A DNA stretch of 64,000 nucleotides from an uncultured Clostridia bacterium (GCA_945787805.1 CALZID010000007.1:1-64000), one strand, 5' to 3'. Shown: positions 9,418 through 17,550, counted from the stretch's first letter. Made by a program: numbers and translations. The notes: generated by a model from the letters alone, not told the origin.

Positions 9418-9762
9418 ATGAATAATCCTAAACAATACAAAGAAATAGTGGAACTTTTGAACGAGTTCTGTATTCCGAAACATTTACGTGGATATCAGAT
9501 GATTATAAACGCAATACAGGTTTTGTCTGAAAATCCAGACATTTCTGTGATTGACTTATATACAAAAGTAGCAGAAATGCATAATTCAACAGTATCTCGC
9601 ACAGAAAGAGCAATGAGATACGCAATAGAATCAGGATATGATAATTGTAAAATGTGTGGTTTAGATACCTTTAAAAGAATTTGTTATTCAAACGGAAAAC
9701 CATCAAATAACGAATTCTTAAAAGCATTATTTTTTGAATATGAAGTACTAAAATCAGAATAA
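9418..9762 (+). CDS. Orphan Spo0A C-terminal (sporulation initiation) DNA-binding domain protein
   Basis: A 114-aa protein matching only the Spo0A effector domain. It has the IPKHLRGYQMIINAI helix, the recognition region MHNSTVSRTERAMRYAIES (compare the KxxTTPSRVERAIRHAIE pattern of Spo0A), and the closing KPSNNEFLKAL. The receiver domain is absent, so it cannot be controlled by the phosphorelay in the usual way. The ATG at 9418 is preceded by AAGAGGTGAAAGA; an upstream in-frame start at 9352 has no Shine-Dalgarno. Small orphan Spo0A_C proteins occur on mobile elements in Clostridia, so it may be cargo rather than the host's sporulation gene. Its DNA targets are unknown. Confidence 0.85.
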   Translation: MNNPKQYKEIVELLNEFCIPKHLRGYQMIINAIQVLSENPDISVIDLYTKVAEMHNSTVSRTERAMRYAIESGYDNCKMCGLDTFKRICYSNGKPSNNEFLKALFFEYEVLKSE

Positions 9763-9793
9763 TTTAGTGTAGCCATTAATCAAAATCAAAAAC

Positions 9794-9825
9794 AAGGACA
9801 GAGAAAAAATCTCTGTCCTTTTTAA
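9794..9825. terminator. Bidirectional terminator between convergent genes
   Basis: AAGGACAGAG (9794-9803) pairs perfectly with CTCTGTCCTT (9811-9820), with A/T tracts on both sides. It lies between the Spo0A_C gene and the convergent hypothetical gene. Confidence 0.85.
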
Positions 9826-9826
9826 A

Positions 9827-10378
9827 TTAGTGAATTTGTTTAATTTCAACGTCAAATTTTGATGTTAATGCAGATTTAAAGTTATCAATAACTAAATCAA
9901 GTTTGTCATTTTCATCAAAATTAATGTTCTTGATGTAAGACTCACAAAAATCTTCAAGTTCAACCGAGTCATAATCTTTTTCAGAATAAACAACGATTTT
10001 GTCAAGATAAGTAATTATTGTATTTTGAATAATTGTTTTGAAGTTTTCTTGGAGTTGTTCATCGTAATATAAACATTCACCCCACTGGATTGTTTTCATG
10101 ATGAAGTTAAATCCATCATCATCTTCAGGTCTCAAATCAAACTCATTGATTGCTCTTCCAATGTACTCACTTAAGGCACCGCTTTCAAGCACTTTTAATA
10201 AATCAGGGTAGTAGATATGTATTGCATTATCTGCAATTTCATGAGCAATATCTGAAAAATACACATCATTTTTATCAAGAATACAATCAATTAGTTGTTC
10301 GCACTCATCATCAATATATGGACAAAACTTTGGAGTGTGATATTCTTTTGGTTCAATACAAATCTCATATTTATTCAT
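9827..10378 (-). CDS. Hypothetical acidic protein, 183 aa
   Basis: I do not recognise this protein. It is acidic, with no membrane segment, and begins MNKYEICIEPKEYHTPKFCPYID. The ATG at 10378 has GAGGAAG 6 nt upstream and is preferred over an ATG 18 nt earlier. It is probably accessory cargo, because it is AT-rich and flanked by other non-housekeeping genes. No partner gene is evident; the next gene is divergent. Confidence 0.65.
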   Translation of the reverse strand: MNKYEICIEPKEYHTPKFCPYIDDECEQLIDCILDKNDVYFSDIAHEIADNAIHIYYPDLLKVLESGALSEYIGRAINEFDLRPEDDDGFNFIMKTIQWGECLYYDEQLQENFKTIIQNTIITYLDKIVVYSEKDYDSVELEDFCESYIKNINFDENDKLDLVIDNFKSALTSKFDVEIKQIH

Positions 10379-10762
10379 ATGATACTTCCTCGCCACCGCT
10401 AAAATTATTAATTATATTGCGAGCCGTTTTTCGGGTGTCTTGCTCTCGTAAAAAAATATGTAAGATAATGTCGAGAAAAATTTCCCATATATAAAAAAAC
10501 TAAGTTTTTTATAATTTTTTAAAAATATTTTTGTTTTTTGTTTATTACTGTTTTTTACACAATTAATATGAAAGATTTAGGTGGTAAGAAATTCTCATAT
10601 ATAAAAAAAGAAAAAACTGTAAAGTTTTAATTTCAAGGTTAATAGTGCTTTTGGCATTAATGAATTATTTATTGTGATATTTTTTTGTCATAACTTGTCA
10701 CAAAATGTAATTAAAATACGATTGATTATAAAAAGGGGAATTTTGTGAAAGAAGTGTAATAA
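10379..10762. other. AT-rich intergenic region with repeated CATATATAAAAAAA motif
   Basis: A 384-bp gap between divergent genes with no coding frame. CATATATAAAAAAA occurs twice on the plus strand (near 10486 and 10595), each preceded by a TTCCC/TTCTC start and followed by A/T-rich sequence that can pair locally. A possible promoter for the DUF2971 gene (TTGTCA...TACGAT, about 10694-10721) lies before 10763. Function is otherwise unclear. Confidence 0.4.
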
Positions 10763-11806
10763 ATGTATTTGACTAACTCTAGTTCGGTTCATGATAATCA
10801 ATTCGCTTTTAATTCATTTTTAATTAAAAGTTTTAGTTCAGGTCAACAAATTGAAAAAGGGAAAGAGAAGATAGTTTATCACTATACTTCTCCAAACGCT
10901 TTTTTATCAATTGTTCAAAATCAAAAAATAAGATTTACAGATATAAGATACCTCAATGATAAATCTGAGGGTATATATTTTGTTAAGGTTTTGCTTGACT
11001 TTTTAGAGAAATATAGAAATGAATATCCACATTTTAATGAAGTTGTTAATAATCTTTTGAAAGAAAATGATTTTGAAAAAATACGCAATTTAGAAGTAAC
11101 GAATATTAATTATAATGAAAGTCCTAGCACGGGATACAGAGAACAAAGAGTTTTTGTATTTTGTACTTGTGCAGAAGCGGACTCCCTTAATATGTGGAAT
11201 TACTATGTAAATAACGGCGAATATCAAGGATATAATATTGGCTTTAGAGTGGAAGAGTTAATAAAAACTTTTGATGTGCCAGATGAAAAGCATTTAGATT
11301 CATTTAGAGTTTATTATGGTAAAGTATTGTACTCAGAAAGAGAGCATTTTGATGAAATAAGACGTTTTGCAGAAACAACTGAGCAATATATTAATTTGAG
11401 TTTATCAAGAGGAGACTCTGATGTTAAAAAGGCAGTGGCTTATGAGCAGATTAGATTAAGGAATTATATTGTTTCTTGTGGACCCTTTTTTAAACATCCT
11501 AAGTTCAAGTCGGAAGAAGAATTTAGGGTAGTTTTAGCGATTGCAGAAGATAGTGTTCCTCATGGTGAAGACGCACAAAGATATTATGGAAAAAATAATC
11601 AAGAGATTAGGGAAGAGTTTTCTGTTAAACGTGGACTGATTGTACCTTACTTGTCGGTTGTAATTCCTTCAGAATCAATTTACAGAGTAACTATAGCACC
11701 TATGATGGAATTTGATATTGCAAAAAAGAGCATTCGTGAATTACTAGAAATGGAACACATTGAAAGCGTAAGAATTTGCAAATCAAATATACCTATTAGA
11801 TTTTAA
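10763..11806 (+). CDS. DUF2971 family protein
   Basis: A 347-aa protein of the DUF2971 family. The N-terminal family signature is visible as VYHYTSPNAFLSIVQNQKIR followed by FTDIRYLNDKSEG (about residues 38-70). FCTCAEADSLNMWNYY in the middle and KHPKFKSEEEFRVV later also fit the family. No catalytic activity is established for the family; members are frequent in accessory and defence-rich islands. The first 35 residues are an extension containing TNSSSVHDNQ, reminiscent of the NSSST start of the protein at 16059. A strong hairpin terminator follows. Confidence 0.8.
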   Translation: MYLTNSSSVHDNQFAFNSFLIKSFSSGQQIEKGKEKIVYHYTSPNAFLSIVQNQKIRFTDIRYLNDKSEGIYFVKVLLDFLEKYRNEYPHFNEVVNNLLKENDFEKIRNLEVTNINYNESPSTGYREQRVFVFCTCAEADSLNMWNYYVNNGEYQGYNIGFRVEELIKTFDVPDEKHLDSFRVYYGKVLYSEREHFDEIRRFAETTEQYINLSLSRGDSDVKKAVAYEQIRLRNYIVSCGPFFKHPKFKSEEEFRVVLAIAEDSVPHGEDAQRYYGKNNQEIREEFSVKRGLIVPYLSVVIPSESIYRVTIAPMMEFDIAKKSIRELLEMEHIESVRICKSNIPIRF

Positions 11807-11811
11807 TATCA

Positions 11812-11853
11812 AAATAAAGATAAGCATAATGTTTTGCTTATCTTTATTTTTCT
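11812..11853 (+). terminator. Terminator after DUF2971 gene
   Basis: AAATAAAGATAAGCA (11812-11826) and TGCTTATCTTTATTT (11835-11849) form a perfect 15-bp stem followed by T residues. Confidence 0.85.
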
Positions 11854-12050
11854 AATATTATTACGATGATTATATCAAAACTCAGTCCAATAAAATGGGC
11901 TGTGTTTTGATTGAAAAATTAAGGAAATTGTATTACAATGTGATTAGATATATTGTAATTATTAAGGTTAGGGGATTAGCAATGAGAATAGTCAAATTAA
12001 AATCAAAAACAGATATCAATAAGTTTTGATGAGTTGGAGAAAATGTTAAA

Positions 12051-12659
12051 ATGATATTTGATTTTCGTAATATGACCTTTGCAGATGACGATTGGAAATA
12101 TATAATTCTTCAATATCTCAAAGAATGGACTGAAATTCCATTAAACCCCAATTATGGATACGATATTGAGAAATTAAAGTTTTTTGATGGCTTTCTTGGA
12201 ACATTATTAAAACAAACCGAGTTTTTTGTAAAAGAGTGCCCATCAGAAGTAAATAAAGAATTTGTTGATTCCTGGAAATATCAAGGCAAATTATATCGTG
12301 TAATGCATTCACATTATGTGTTCAATGATAATTCAATAGAGCCTCGTATAGTTATGCCAAAAGTTAATTATCACAGAATGATTACTCATTGGACAGATGA
12401 CTATACTTTTGAGGGGTTAATGTATAAATTATCAGATGATGAAGAATATATCATATTAGAAGTCGATACTGGCGAGCATCTTGCTTTTGATGTGAATAAA
12501 TTTCGTAGTGCAAATAATCAAAGTGAACGGTTTACTGATAAAGAACGAGAGTTTATTTTTCCTATGTACAAAGAAAACATTAAAGAATATCGCACAACAA
12601 TTAAAGAGTTTGTGAAAATGAAAGAATCAGAAAAGTTAAAGAAGGTGCGAGATGTTTAA
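12051..12659 (+). CDS. Hypothetical protein, 202 aa
   Basis: Not recognised with confidence. It is a soluble protein with KLYRVMHSHYVFN (about 82-94), MITHWTDDYTFEGL (about 108-121) and an EYIILEVDTGEHLAFDVNKF block (about 129-148). The order Arg-rich strand, S/T-W-S/T-like segment, then strand with acidic residue is loosely like ADP-ribosyltransferase folds, but this is only a guess. The downstream membrane-protein gene overlaps it by 8 nt, so the two form a two-gene unit. The start at 12051 has GGAG about 14 nt upstream. Confidence 0.6.
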   Translation: MIFDFRNMTFADDDWKYIILQYLKEWTEIPLNPNYGYDIEKLKFFDGFLGTLLKQTEFFVKECPSEVNKEFVDSWKYQGKLYRVMHSHYVFNDNSIEPRIVMPKVNYHRMITHWTDDYTFEGLMYKLSDDEEYIILEVDTGEHLAFDVNKFRSANNQSERFTDKEREFIFPMYKENIKEYRTTIKEFVKMKESEKLKKVRDV

Positions 12660-13224
12660 TAAACAACCAAAAAATATAACAAAACACTATCATAATGTGT
12701 TCCGTTCAACTACGGAAATAGATTATGATAAACTTGCGAAAGCAATAGTAAAGGCACAGCAAGAGGCAAAACAGCAAAAAGAAATTGAGAATCAACAAGA
12801 AGAAAATGACAATAGAAAACTTTCTTTACGAGAAAACTTAAAAATATTGTGGCTTATTATTAGAAATAAAGTTGATTCAAATGGTACAATGACATCTATT
12901 TTCTTTGGATGGATAATGTCCCTATTTTTTAATTTACTAGCCGTATTTAGTTTAATAATTCTTGTTATAGGAATAGTTGCATCTGTAATTGTTTATCAAG
13001 ATTTCACTTGGTCGTGGAATGCAGCACCAGGTAATATTATTATAATTGGATGTTGTGCATGCTTTGAAGTTGTTGTTATGATTGTTGCGTTTATATTTAG
13101 ATGTGTGGCAAACGAGATTGGGGAAGAAAAAGACCGTAATTACATTATTTCAGTTTTTTCTGCTTTAGTTGCCTTTGTTGCTTTGGTCATAACGGTTGTG
13201 GATAAAGTTAAGGATATAATATAA
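12652..13224 (+). CDS. Hypothetical membrane protein, 190 aa
   Basis: Predicted membrane protein with a soluble, Gln/Lys/Glu-rich coiled-coil-like N terminus (about 20-65) and three hydrophobic segments (about 83-115, 122-150 and 162-185). No family is recognised. It overlaps the preceding gene by 8 nt, implying translational coupling and a joint role such as a soluble effector with a membrane partner. That is an inference from gene order only. Confidence 0.6.
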   Translation: MFNKQPKNITKHYHNVFRSTTEIDYDKLAKAIVKAQQEAKQQKEIENQQEENDNRKLSLRENLKILWLIIRNKVDSNGTMTSIFFGWIMSLFFNLLAVFSLIILVIGIVASVIVYQDFTWSWNAAPGNIIIIGCCACFEVVVMIVAFIFRCVANEIGEEKDRNYIISVFSALVAFVALVITVVDKVKDII

Positions 13225-13408
13225 TATTGCTTTTCAAAGGCGGTTTGATGGTTTATGCAAGAGTATTTTAAATAAAGTGTGAAAAACAATAGATTTTGAA
13301 TATTAAAATTTGTCCGTAAAAATAGAATAGGAAAAACTATCATTCGTTGACGTCACAAACATACATTGTTAAAATTATCATATTTGAATAAAGAGGAGAT
13401 GTGTTCTT

Positions 13409-13753
13409 TTGAGCATGGAAACAACACAAAACACTACATCATTATTTATCGATTTTCTTGACGTTATCGGTGATTTTGACACAATTTGCGGAGTAGTATC
13501 GTTTGTTACATTCGTTGGGCTTTTTGTATGGTTATTATTAACGTTCCAAAAAAAGATAAATAAAATCACTAAAAATCAGGTTGAGTTTTTTATTGCTGAC
13601 GGTAAATACATACCGCAGATTTATATTGAATTAAGCGAAGCAATGGAATACTTGCGTTATTTTATTTATGGAAAAAATGGAAGAAAAGAATTGTTAGATG
13701 TTACAATACCGTTTTTAAGGGTTGTGATGGTAAAACTATACTTCAAATTTTAA
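13409..13753 (+). CDS. N-terminal, membrane-anchor part of a frameshifted NACHT/STAND-like NTPase gene
   Basis: A 114-codon frame starting at TTG with GAGGAG 10 nt upstream. It encodes a short N terminus, one membrane segment (about 23-48) and a helical stretch ending at the frame shift. From about 13630 the -1 frame is open and runs without a stop into the NTPase at 13774. The A6 run at 13672-13677, read as GGA AAA AAT, is a canonical A-AAA-AAT slippery heptamer. So this is either the start of one roughly 760-aa protein made by -1 frameshifting, or a gene broken by one lost A. The last 26 residues in this frame are probably not native. Confidence 0.6.
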   Translation: MSMETTQNTTSLFIDFLDVIGDFDTICGVVSFVTFVGLFVWLLLTFQKKINKITKNQVEFFIADGKYIPQIYIELSEAMEYLRYFIYGKNGRKELLDVTIPFLRVVMVKLYFKF

Positions 13754-13773
13754 AGTCCAACATAAAAAATAAG

Positions 13774-15699
13774 TTGTTTTTATTTCAAAAAGTTGAAACG
13801 ATTAAAAGTACAATTTCAATGGCTCATAACGAGTTTGAAAATATTAGAACCTATAAAACAAAAGCCACGGAAGGAAACGAAGAGGCGTTCTTTCATATGC
13901 GACAATTAATATACTATAGAACCGATGCATTAAAAAAATGTGAACTTCTTATTGATTTAGTAAAAGCAAAAAATCTAATTGTTATAGGCAGTGCAGGAAA
14001 CGGAAAAACAAATTTGCTTTGTAGATTATCAGAAATAATAATAAAAATAAAGATGCCATGTCTATTAATAAATGCAAGAGATATTAACATTAATTGTTCG
14101 GATTTTATTGTAAATAAACTTCCTTTTATAAAAAAAATACATAATCATAGTGCCTTGTTTTTAAGAATCTATGATTGGCTTTTGCTTTTACGAAGAAAAA
14201 ACTTTTTTATTATTATTGATGCTATAAACGAAAATGACAGAGAAGTATTTGTTGAATCGTTAGGTTCTCTTTTAGATGATTTTTCAAAGTTTAAGCGAAT
14301 AAAAATTATTCTGTCTTGTCGCAGTGAATACTTCGATTCAAGATATAGTCGATATTTTAATAATTGTCAATCTCAACCACATAAATTAAAACTTGATGAA
14401 ATTCATTATGATGAAAGAGCGAAAGAAAAAATGTTTTCAGTTTATTCCGAATATTACAATATGCATACTCATTTACCAATGTATGTAAAGGATAAATTGG
14501 TAAATTCACTTTTACTAATGAGAATATTCTTTGAGGTTAATTCTAATCAAGAAAGGTGTAATTTAGAATTACGAAATGCAGAGATATACAAAAGGTACAT
14601 TGATATGGTTTCATCTAAAACTATAGGTTTAGATTTATATGAAATAATGAATACAATTTCAAAGATTATGGTGGATTCCTTGAATTTTGATAGTGTAAAA
14701 ATTGCAGATTTAGGTTTATCATCAAAAGATTTAGAAATGTTTCAAAACTGTTTGGACAACAACTTAATTATTAGCAGAAAACTTGTAGAGGGAACTGATA
14801 TTACCGAAAGGTCATACGAAGTAATCTATTTTGTATTTGATGAACTACGCGATTTTTGTTTGTCACGATATTTGCTGATAAAATCTGAAGATAATCATGA
14901 GGAATCTTACACAACAGTTTTTACTTTCTTGGAAAAACTGCTTGAACAAAAGCAATCACCTCTTGAAGGTGTTTTGAAATATTCCTATTATTACTTAAAA
15001 AAGAAGTCAAATGAAAGTTTATGTAGATCAATACTTGATAAATATGGTTATTCAGATGCTATGAACTTATACAGTATCAGAGACTACAGAGAAGAAAAGC
15101 GGTTATTTGATAATATTGGTATGTCATTGATATTTACCGATTTTTCTGATTTGAAAGATTTTGAATTGGATTATATTTCAAAACACATAATTAAAATTCC
15201 ATATGACTTTTGGCGAATCTTTTACATTTTACTTCAAAACGAATACACAGATAACACGCCGGATATTTCTCTTGCTTTGGAAATTCTTTTAAATAATCAT
15301 TCGTATGAAGAAATTTGCAAAATTATCAATGCTTTCTTTAATGATAAGATAAAATTCTATTCTTATATGTCGTCAAATGAGCCAAGGCAAATTGAGGGGT
15401 TATGTGATTTTTTAGATGAACTTAAACAAGCAAAAGGAGATTTTTCATTTGAGTTAAAACAGTTTTTATTGTTAATTGCAACAATAGAATCCGATGAAAA
15501 TTTGCTTTATGAATTTAAAGAGTTTGCTTTGGATACAAAGGTTTTTGATTCATTAAAAGAAAGAGTGAAGGCTTTAGAATTGATTGATGATTTAGAAAAA
15601 ATAAAAGAAAGACTTTTAGCTAAACCTTTAATGATTGAGTATTTAAAGGAATTCTTAAAATCGTTGGAAACGGAGGTTGCCGATTTGTATGGTGATTAA
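13774..15699 (+). CDS. NACHT/STAND-like P-loop NTPase (main part of frameshifted gene)
   Basis: A 641-aa P-loop NTPase region. Walker A is GSAGNGKT (about 72-79), Walker B is FFIIIDAINEN (about 144-154, like the hhhhDAhNE of NACHT-type STAND ATPases), and a sensor-like IILSCRSEYF follows (about 178-187). The C-terminal about 350 residues are helical and repeat-like, as in the sensing arms of STAND proteins. The frame stays open upstream to about 13630, so the annotated TTG at 13774 is probably not the true start; the real N terminus is the membrane-anchored part at 13409. It is followed, with overlapping reading frames, by three small genes. Bacterial NACHT/STAND proteins often act in phage defence; that role here is inferred. 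Confidence 0.75.
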   Translation: MFLFQKVETIKSTISMAHNEFENIRTYKTKATEGNEEAFFHMRQLIYYRTDALKKCELLIDLVKAKNLIVIGSAGNGKTNLLCRLSEIIIKIKMPCLLINARDININCSDFIVNKLPFIKKIHNHSALFLRIYDWLLLLRRKNFFIIIDAINENDREVFVESLGSLLDDFSKFKRIKIILSCRSEYFDSRYSRYFNNCQSQPHKLKLDEIHYDERAKEKMFSVYSEYYNMHTHLPMYVKDKLVNSLLLMRIFFEVNSNQERCNLELRNAEIYKRYIDMVSSKTIGLDLYEIMNTISKIMVDSLNFDSVKIADLGLSSKDLEMFQNCLDNNLIISRKLVEGTDITERSYEVIYFVFDELRDFCLSRYLLIKSEDNHEESYTTVFTFLEKLLEQKQSPLEGVLKYSYYYLKKKSNESLCRSILDKYGYSDAMNLYSIRDYREEKRLFDNIGMSLIFTDFSDLKDFELDYISKHIIKIPYDFWRIFYILLQNEYTDNTPDISLALEILLNNHSYEEICKIINAFFNDKIKFYSYMSSNEPRQIEGLCDFLDELKQAKGDFSFELKQFLLLIATIESDENLLYEFKEFALDTKVFDSLKERVKALELIDDLEKIKERLLAKPLMIEYLKEFLKSLETEVADLYGD

Positions 15700-16069
15700 T
15701 GATAAATCCGGGTTCTTTATCAAGAAATATTATATAAATAGATTTTTGATAATGCACTATTTTGGCGTAAAAAGAAATAGTTATGCCGGAAGCGTCATAG
15801 AGCGAATTTATGACTACTATTGCATGGGTGCATCTTCTCTTTTTATTGAATATTTGAAATATTACAAACATGAATTTGATTCTTACGATGACTTTTTGCT
15901 TAGAAAGTATAATTTTTTTATTGATGAAATTAACCGCATAAACAAATATTTACTGTTCTATAAGAATTTACGTTTAACGGAAGATGGTGGCTTAGAGAAT
16001 ATGATGTATGATGAAAAATTCAGAGAAACAATTATAAAATTCTTAGGAGGAAGTTGTATTGAAGATTAG
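15689..16069 (+). CDS. Hypothetical protein, 127 aa, in NTPase/radical SAM operon
   Basis: An unrecognised basic, Tyr-rich soluble protein (MVINDKSGFFIKKYY start). The ATG at 15689 lies 12 nt after GGAGG and overlaps the NTPase stop by 11 nt; an in-frame TTG at 15677 is directly against the Shine-Dalgarno and unlikely. Its 3' end overlaps the following gene by 11 nt. This gene packing says it is expressed with the NTPase and the radical SAM pair, but its role cannot be read from sequence. Confidence 0.6.
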   Translation: MVINDKSGFFIKKYYINRFLIMHYFGVKRNSYAGSVIERIYDYYCMGASSLFIEYLKYYKHEFDSYDDFLLRKYNFFIDEINRINKYLLFYKNLRLTEDGGLENMMYDEKFRETIIKFLGGSCIED

Positions 16070-16457
16070 AGATGGTTTTGTAACAAATAGTTCCTCAACG
16101 AATTATATTATAATTTCAAAAAAAGAGTTAACGCACGATTATCTTTATAAAAAACTTGGATTCAGTAAATCATCAAAAATCCTATCTTTAGGTTCAGATT
16201 TATCAACCGATTTACTTAGTGGCACGGAAAGTGGCGCTCGATGGTTTGATGTTGAGAAGATAGACTATGATACTGTCTTAAAAATTTTTGGTGAAGAAAC
16301 TGCAAAGAAATATAAAGAATTAACTCAAAAAGGATTCTATACATATCTTGGCCATATTAACAGTGATGACAGCTGTTTAACTTCTTTTATGACAACAGAC
16401 CGATTTGAAATTGATGATAAAGATTTCTATATGAACGGTTTAAACTGCGGTTGGTGA
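16059..16457 (+). CDS. Small protein with MKIR-GFV-NSSS N-terminal motif, possible radical SAM substrate
   Basis: A 132-aa protein starting at TTG (AGGAGG 8 nt upstream). It begins MKIRDGFVTNSSSTNYIII, matching a recurrent N-terminal signature of many otherwise unrelated bacterial proteins (MKIRxGFVSNSSSSSF). The rest is soluble, with no recognised domain, and ends FYMNGLNCGW. The radical SAM gene starts 4 nt later. The invariant Asn/Ser leader plus an adjacent radical SAM/SPASM enzyme suggests the leader could be a recognition or modification site. That is my inference; the modification, if any, is unknown to me. Confidence 0.7.
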   Translation: MKIRDGFVTNSSSTNYIIISKKELTHDYLYKKLGFSKSSKILSLGSDLSTDLLSGTESGARWFDVEKIDYDTVLKIFGEETAKKYKELTQKGFYTYLGHINSDDSCLTSFMTTDRFEIDDKDFYMNGLNCGW

Positions 16458-16461
16458 AATT

Positions 16462-17550
16462 ATGCTGTATTATAAAGACCCAAAGTATAATTTTATAGAG
16501 TTTTTTAATCAAGAAAACGGAACCTTAATGCGTACAAATATCATTAAAAATGGTGTGGAAACCGCAGAAGAACCCAATATGCGTTCTTTTCCTGAATTAA
16601 TAGATATTGGTATTATGGGAACTTGTCATGCTGGTTTATCTGGTATTTGTACAAAAGCAGGTATAGATTGTTATCAAAATGCGACATCACGTCAAAGAAA
16701 CAATATGCCTGTTGAAAAATATGAAGGAATAATTTCTCAGTGTAGAAATAAAAGTTTTCAAGTGGCTTTAGGAGGGGCAGGAGACCCTAATAAGCATGAA
16801 AATTTTGAACAGATATTAAAGATTACACGAGATAATAATATTGTCCCTAATTTGACTACAAGTGGTTATAACATTTCTGAGCACGAAATTAAATTGATTA
16901 AGACATATTGTGGAGCAGTTGCGGTATCTTTTTATTCCACATTAAATAAGAATGGCTGTGAAACTAATTTGAATACACTATCAACAATTCAAAAATTTGT
17001 TGACAGTAACTGTATTACAAATATTCATTATGTTGTCTCTAAACAAAATATAGATGAAGTAATTTATAGACTTGAAAAAAACTTATTTCCAAGTGGTATA
17101 AATGCAATAATTTTTCTTCTATACAAACCCGTTGGTCTTGCATCTAAAGATAAAATGCTAACTGCAAACGACCCAAGATATTTAAGGTTTTTAGAATTAG
17201 TTACTAATAATAAAACTGATTTTAAAATCGGGTTTGATTCATGCCAAACCCCTGCAGTATTAAATTTTTGTCCTACAGTAGCCAAGGAGTCCCTGGAATT
17301 TTGTGAGGCTGCAAGATTTTCTATGTACATAGATTGTAATCTAATGGCATATCCTTGTTCTTTTGGCCATGATTGCGATGATTATTCTGTAGATTTATCA
17401 AGGTTTTCAATTAATGAAGCGTGGAATTCAACAAATTTTGAAAAATTTAGATTGAAGCAAGATGCTATATGTTCAAACTGTAGCAAAAACAGTATATGCA
17501 GAAATTGTGCTTTGAATATTGATTTAAATGTTTGTGGAAAGTATTTATAA
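16462..17550 (+). CDS. Radical SAM/SPASM-type enzyme with atypical cysteine spacing
   Basis: A 362-aa protein. The N-terminal [4Fe-4S]/SAM site is not the usual CX3CX2C: the only matching cysteines are C55, C63 and C70 (CX7CX6C) in MGTCHAGLSGIC...GIDCYQ. A SAM-binding GGAGDP motif follows at about 104-109, then a TIM-barrel-like body. The C terminus (about 285-362) is Cys-rich, ending with clustered CSNC, CRNC and a final VCG as in SPASM auxiliary-cluster domains. SPASM enzymes typically modify ribosomally made peptides or proteins. The preceding NSSST protein is the obvious candidate partner. It is the last gene of the NTPase operon and faces the convergent tniQ. Confidence 0.8.
   Translation: MLYYKDPKYNFIEFFNQENGTLMRTNIIKNGVETAEEPNMRSFPELIDIGIMGTCHAGLSGICTKAGIDCYQNATSRQRNNMPVEKYEGIISQCRNKSFQVALGGAGDPNKHENFEQILKITRDNNIVPNLTTSGYNISEHEIKLIKTYCGAVAVSFYSTLNKNGCETNLNTLSTIQKFVDSNCITNIHYVVSKQNIDEVIYRLEKNLFPSGINAIIFLLYKPVGLASKDKMLTANDPRYLRFLELVTNNKTDFKIGFDSCQTPAVLNFCPTVAKESLEFCEAARFSMYIDCNLMAYPCSFGHDCDDYSVDLSRFSINEAWNSTNFEKFRLKQDAICSNCSKNSICRNCALNIDLNVCGKYL

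Noticed and set aside
10420..10445. TTTTTCGGGTGT near 10428 as the left transposon end
   Set aside because: It is a single copy in the same orientation as the right end, whereas a left end should carry several inverted copies starting with TGT.
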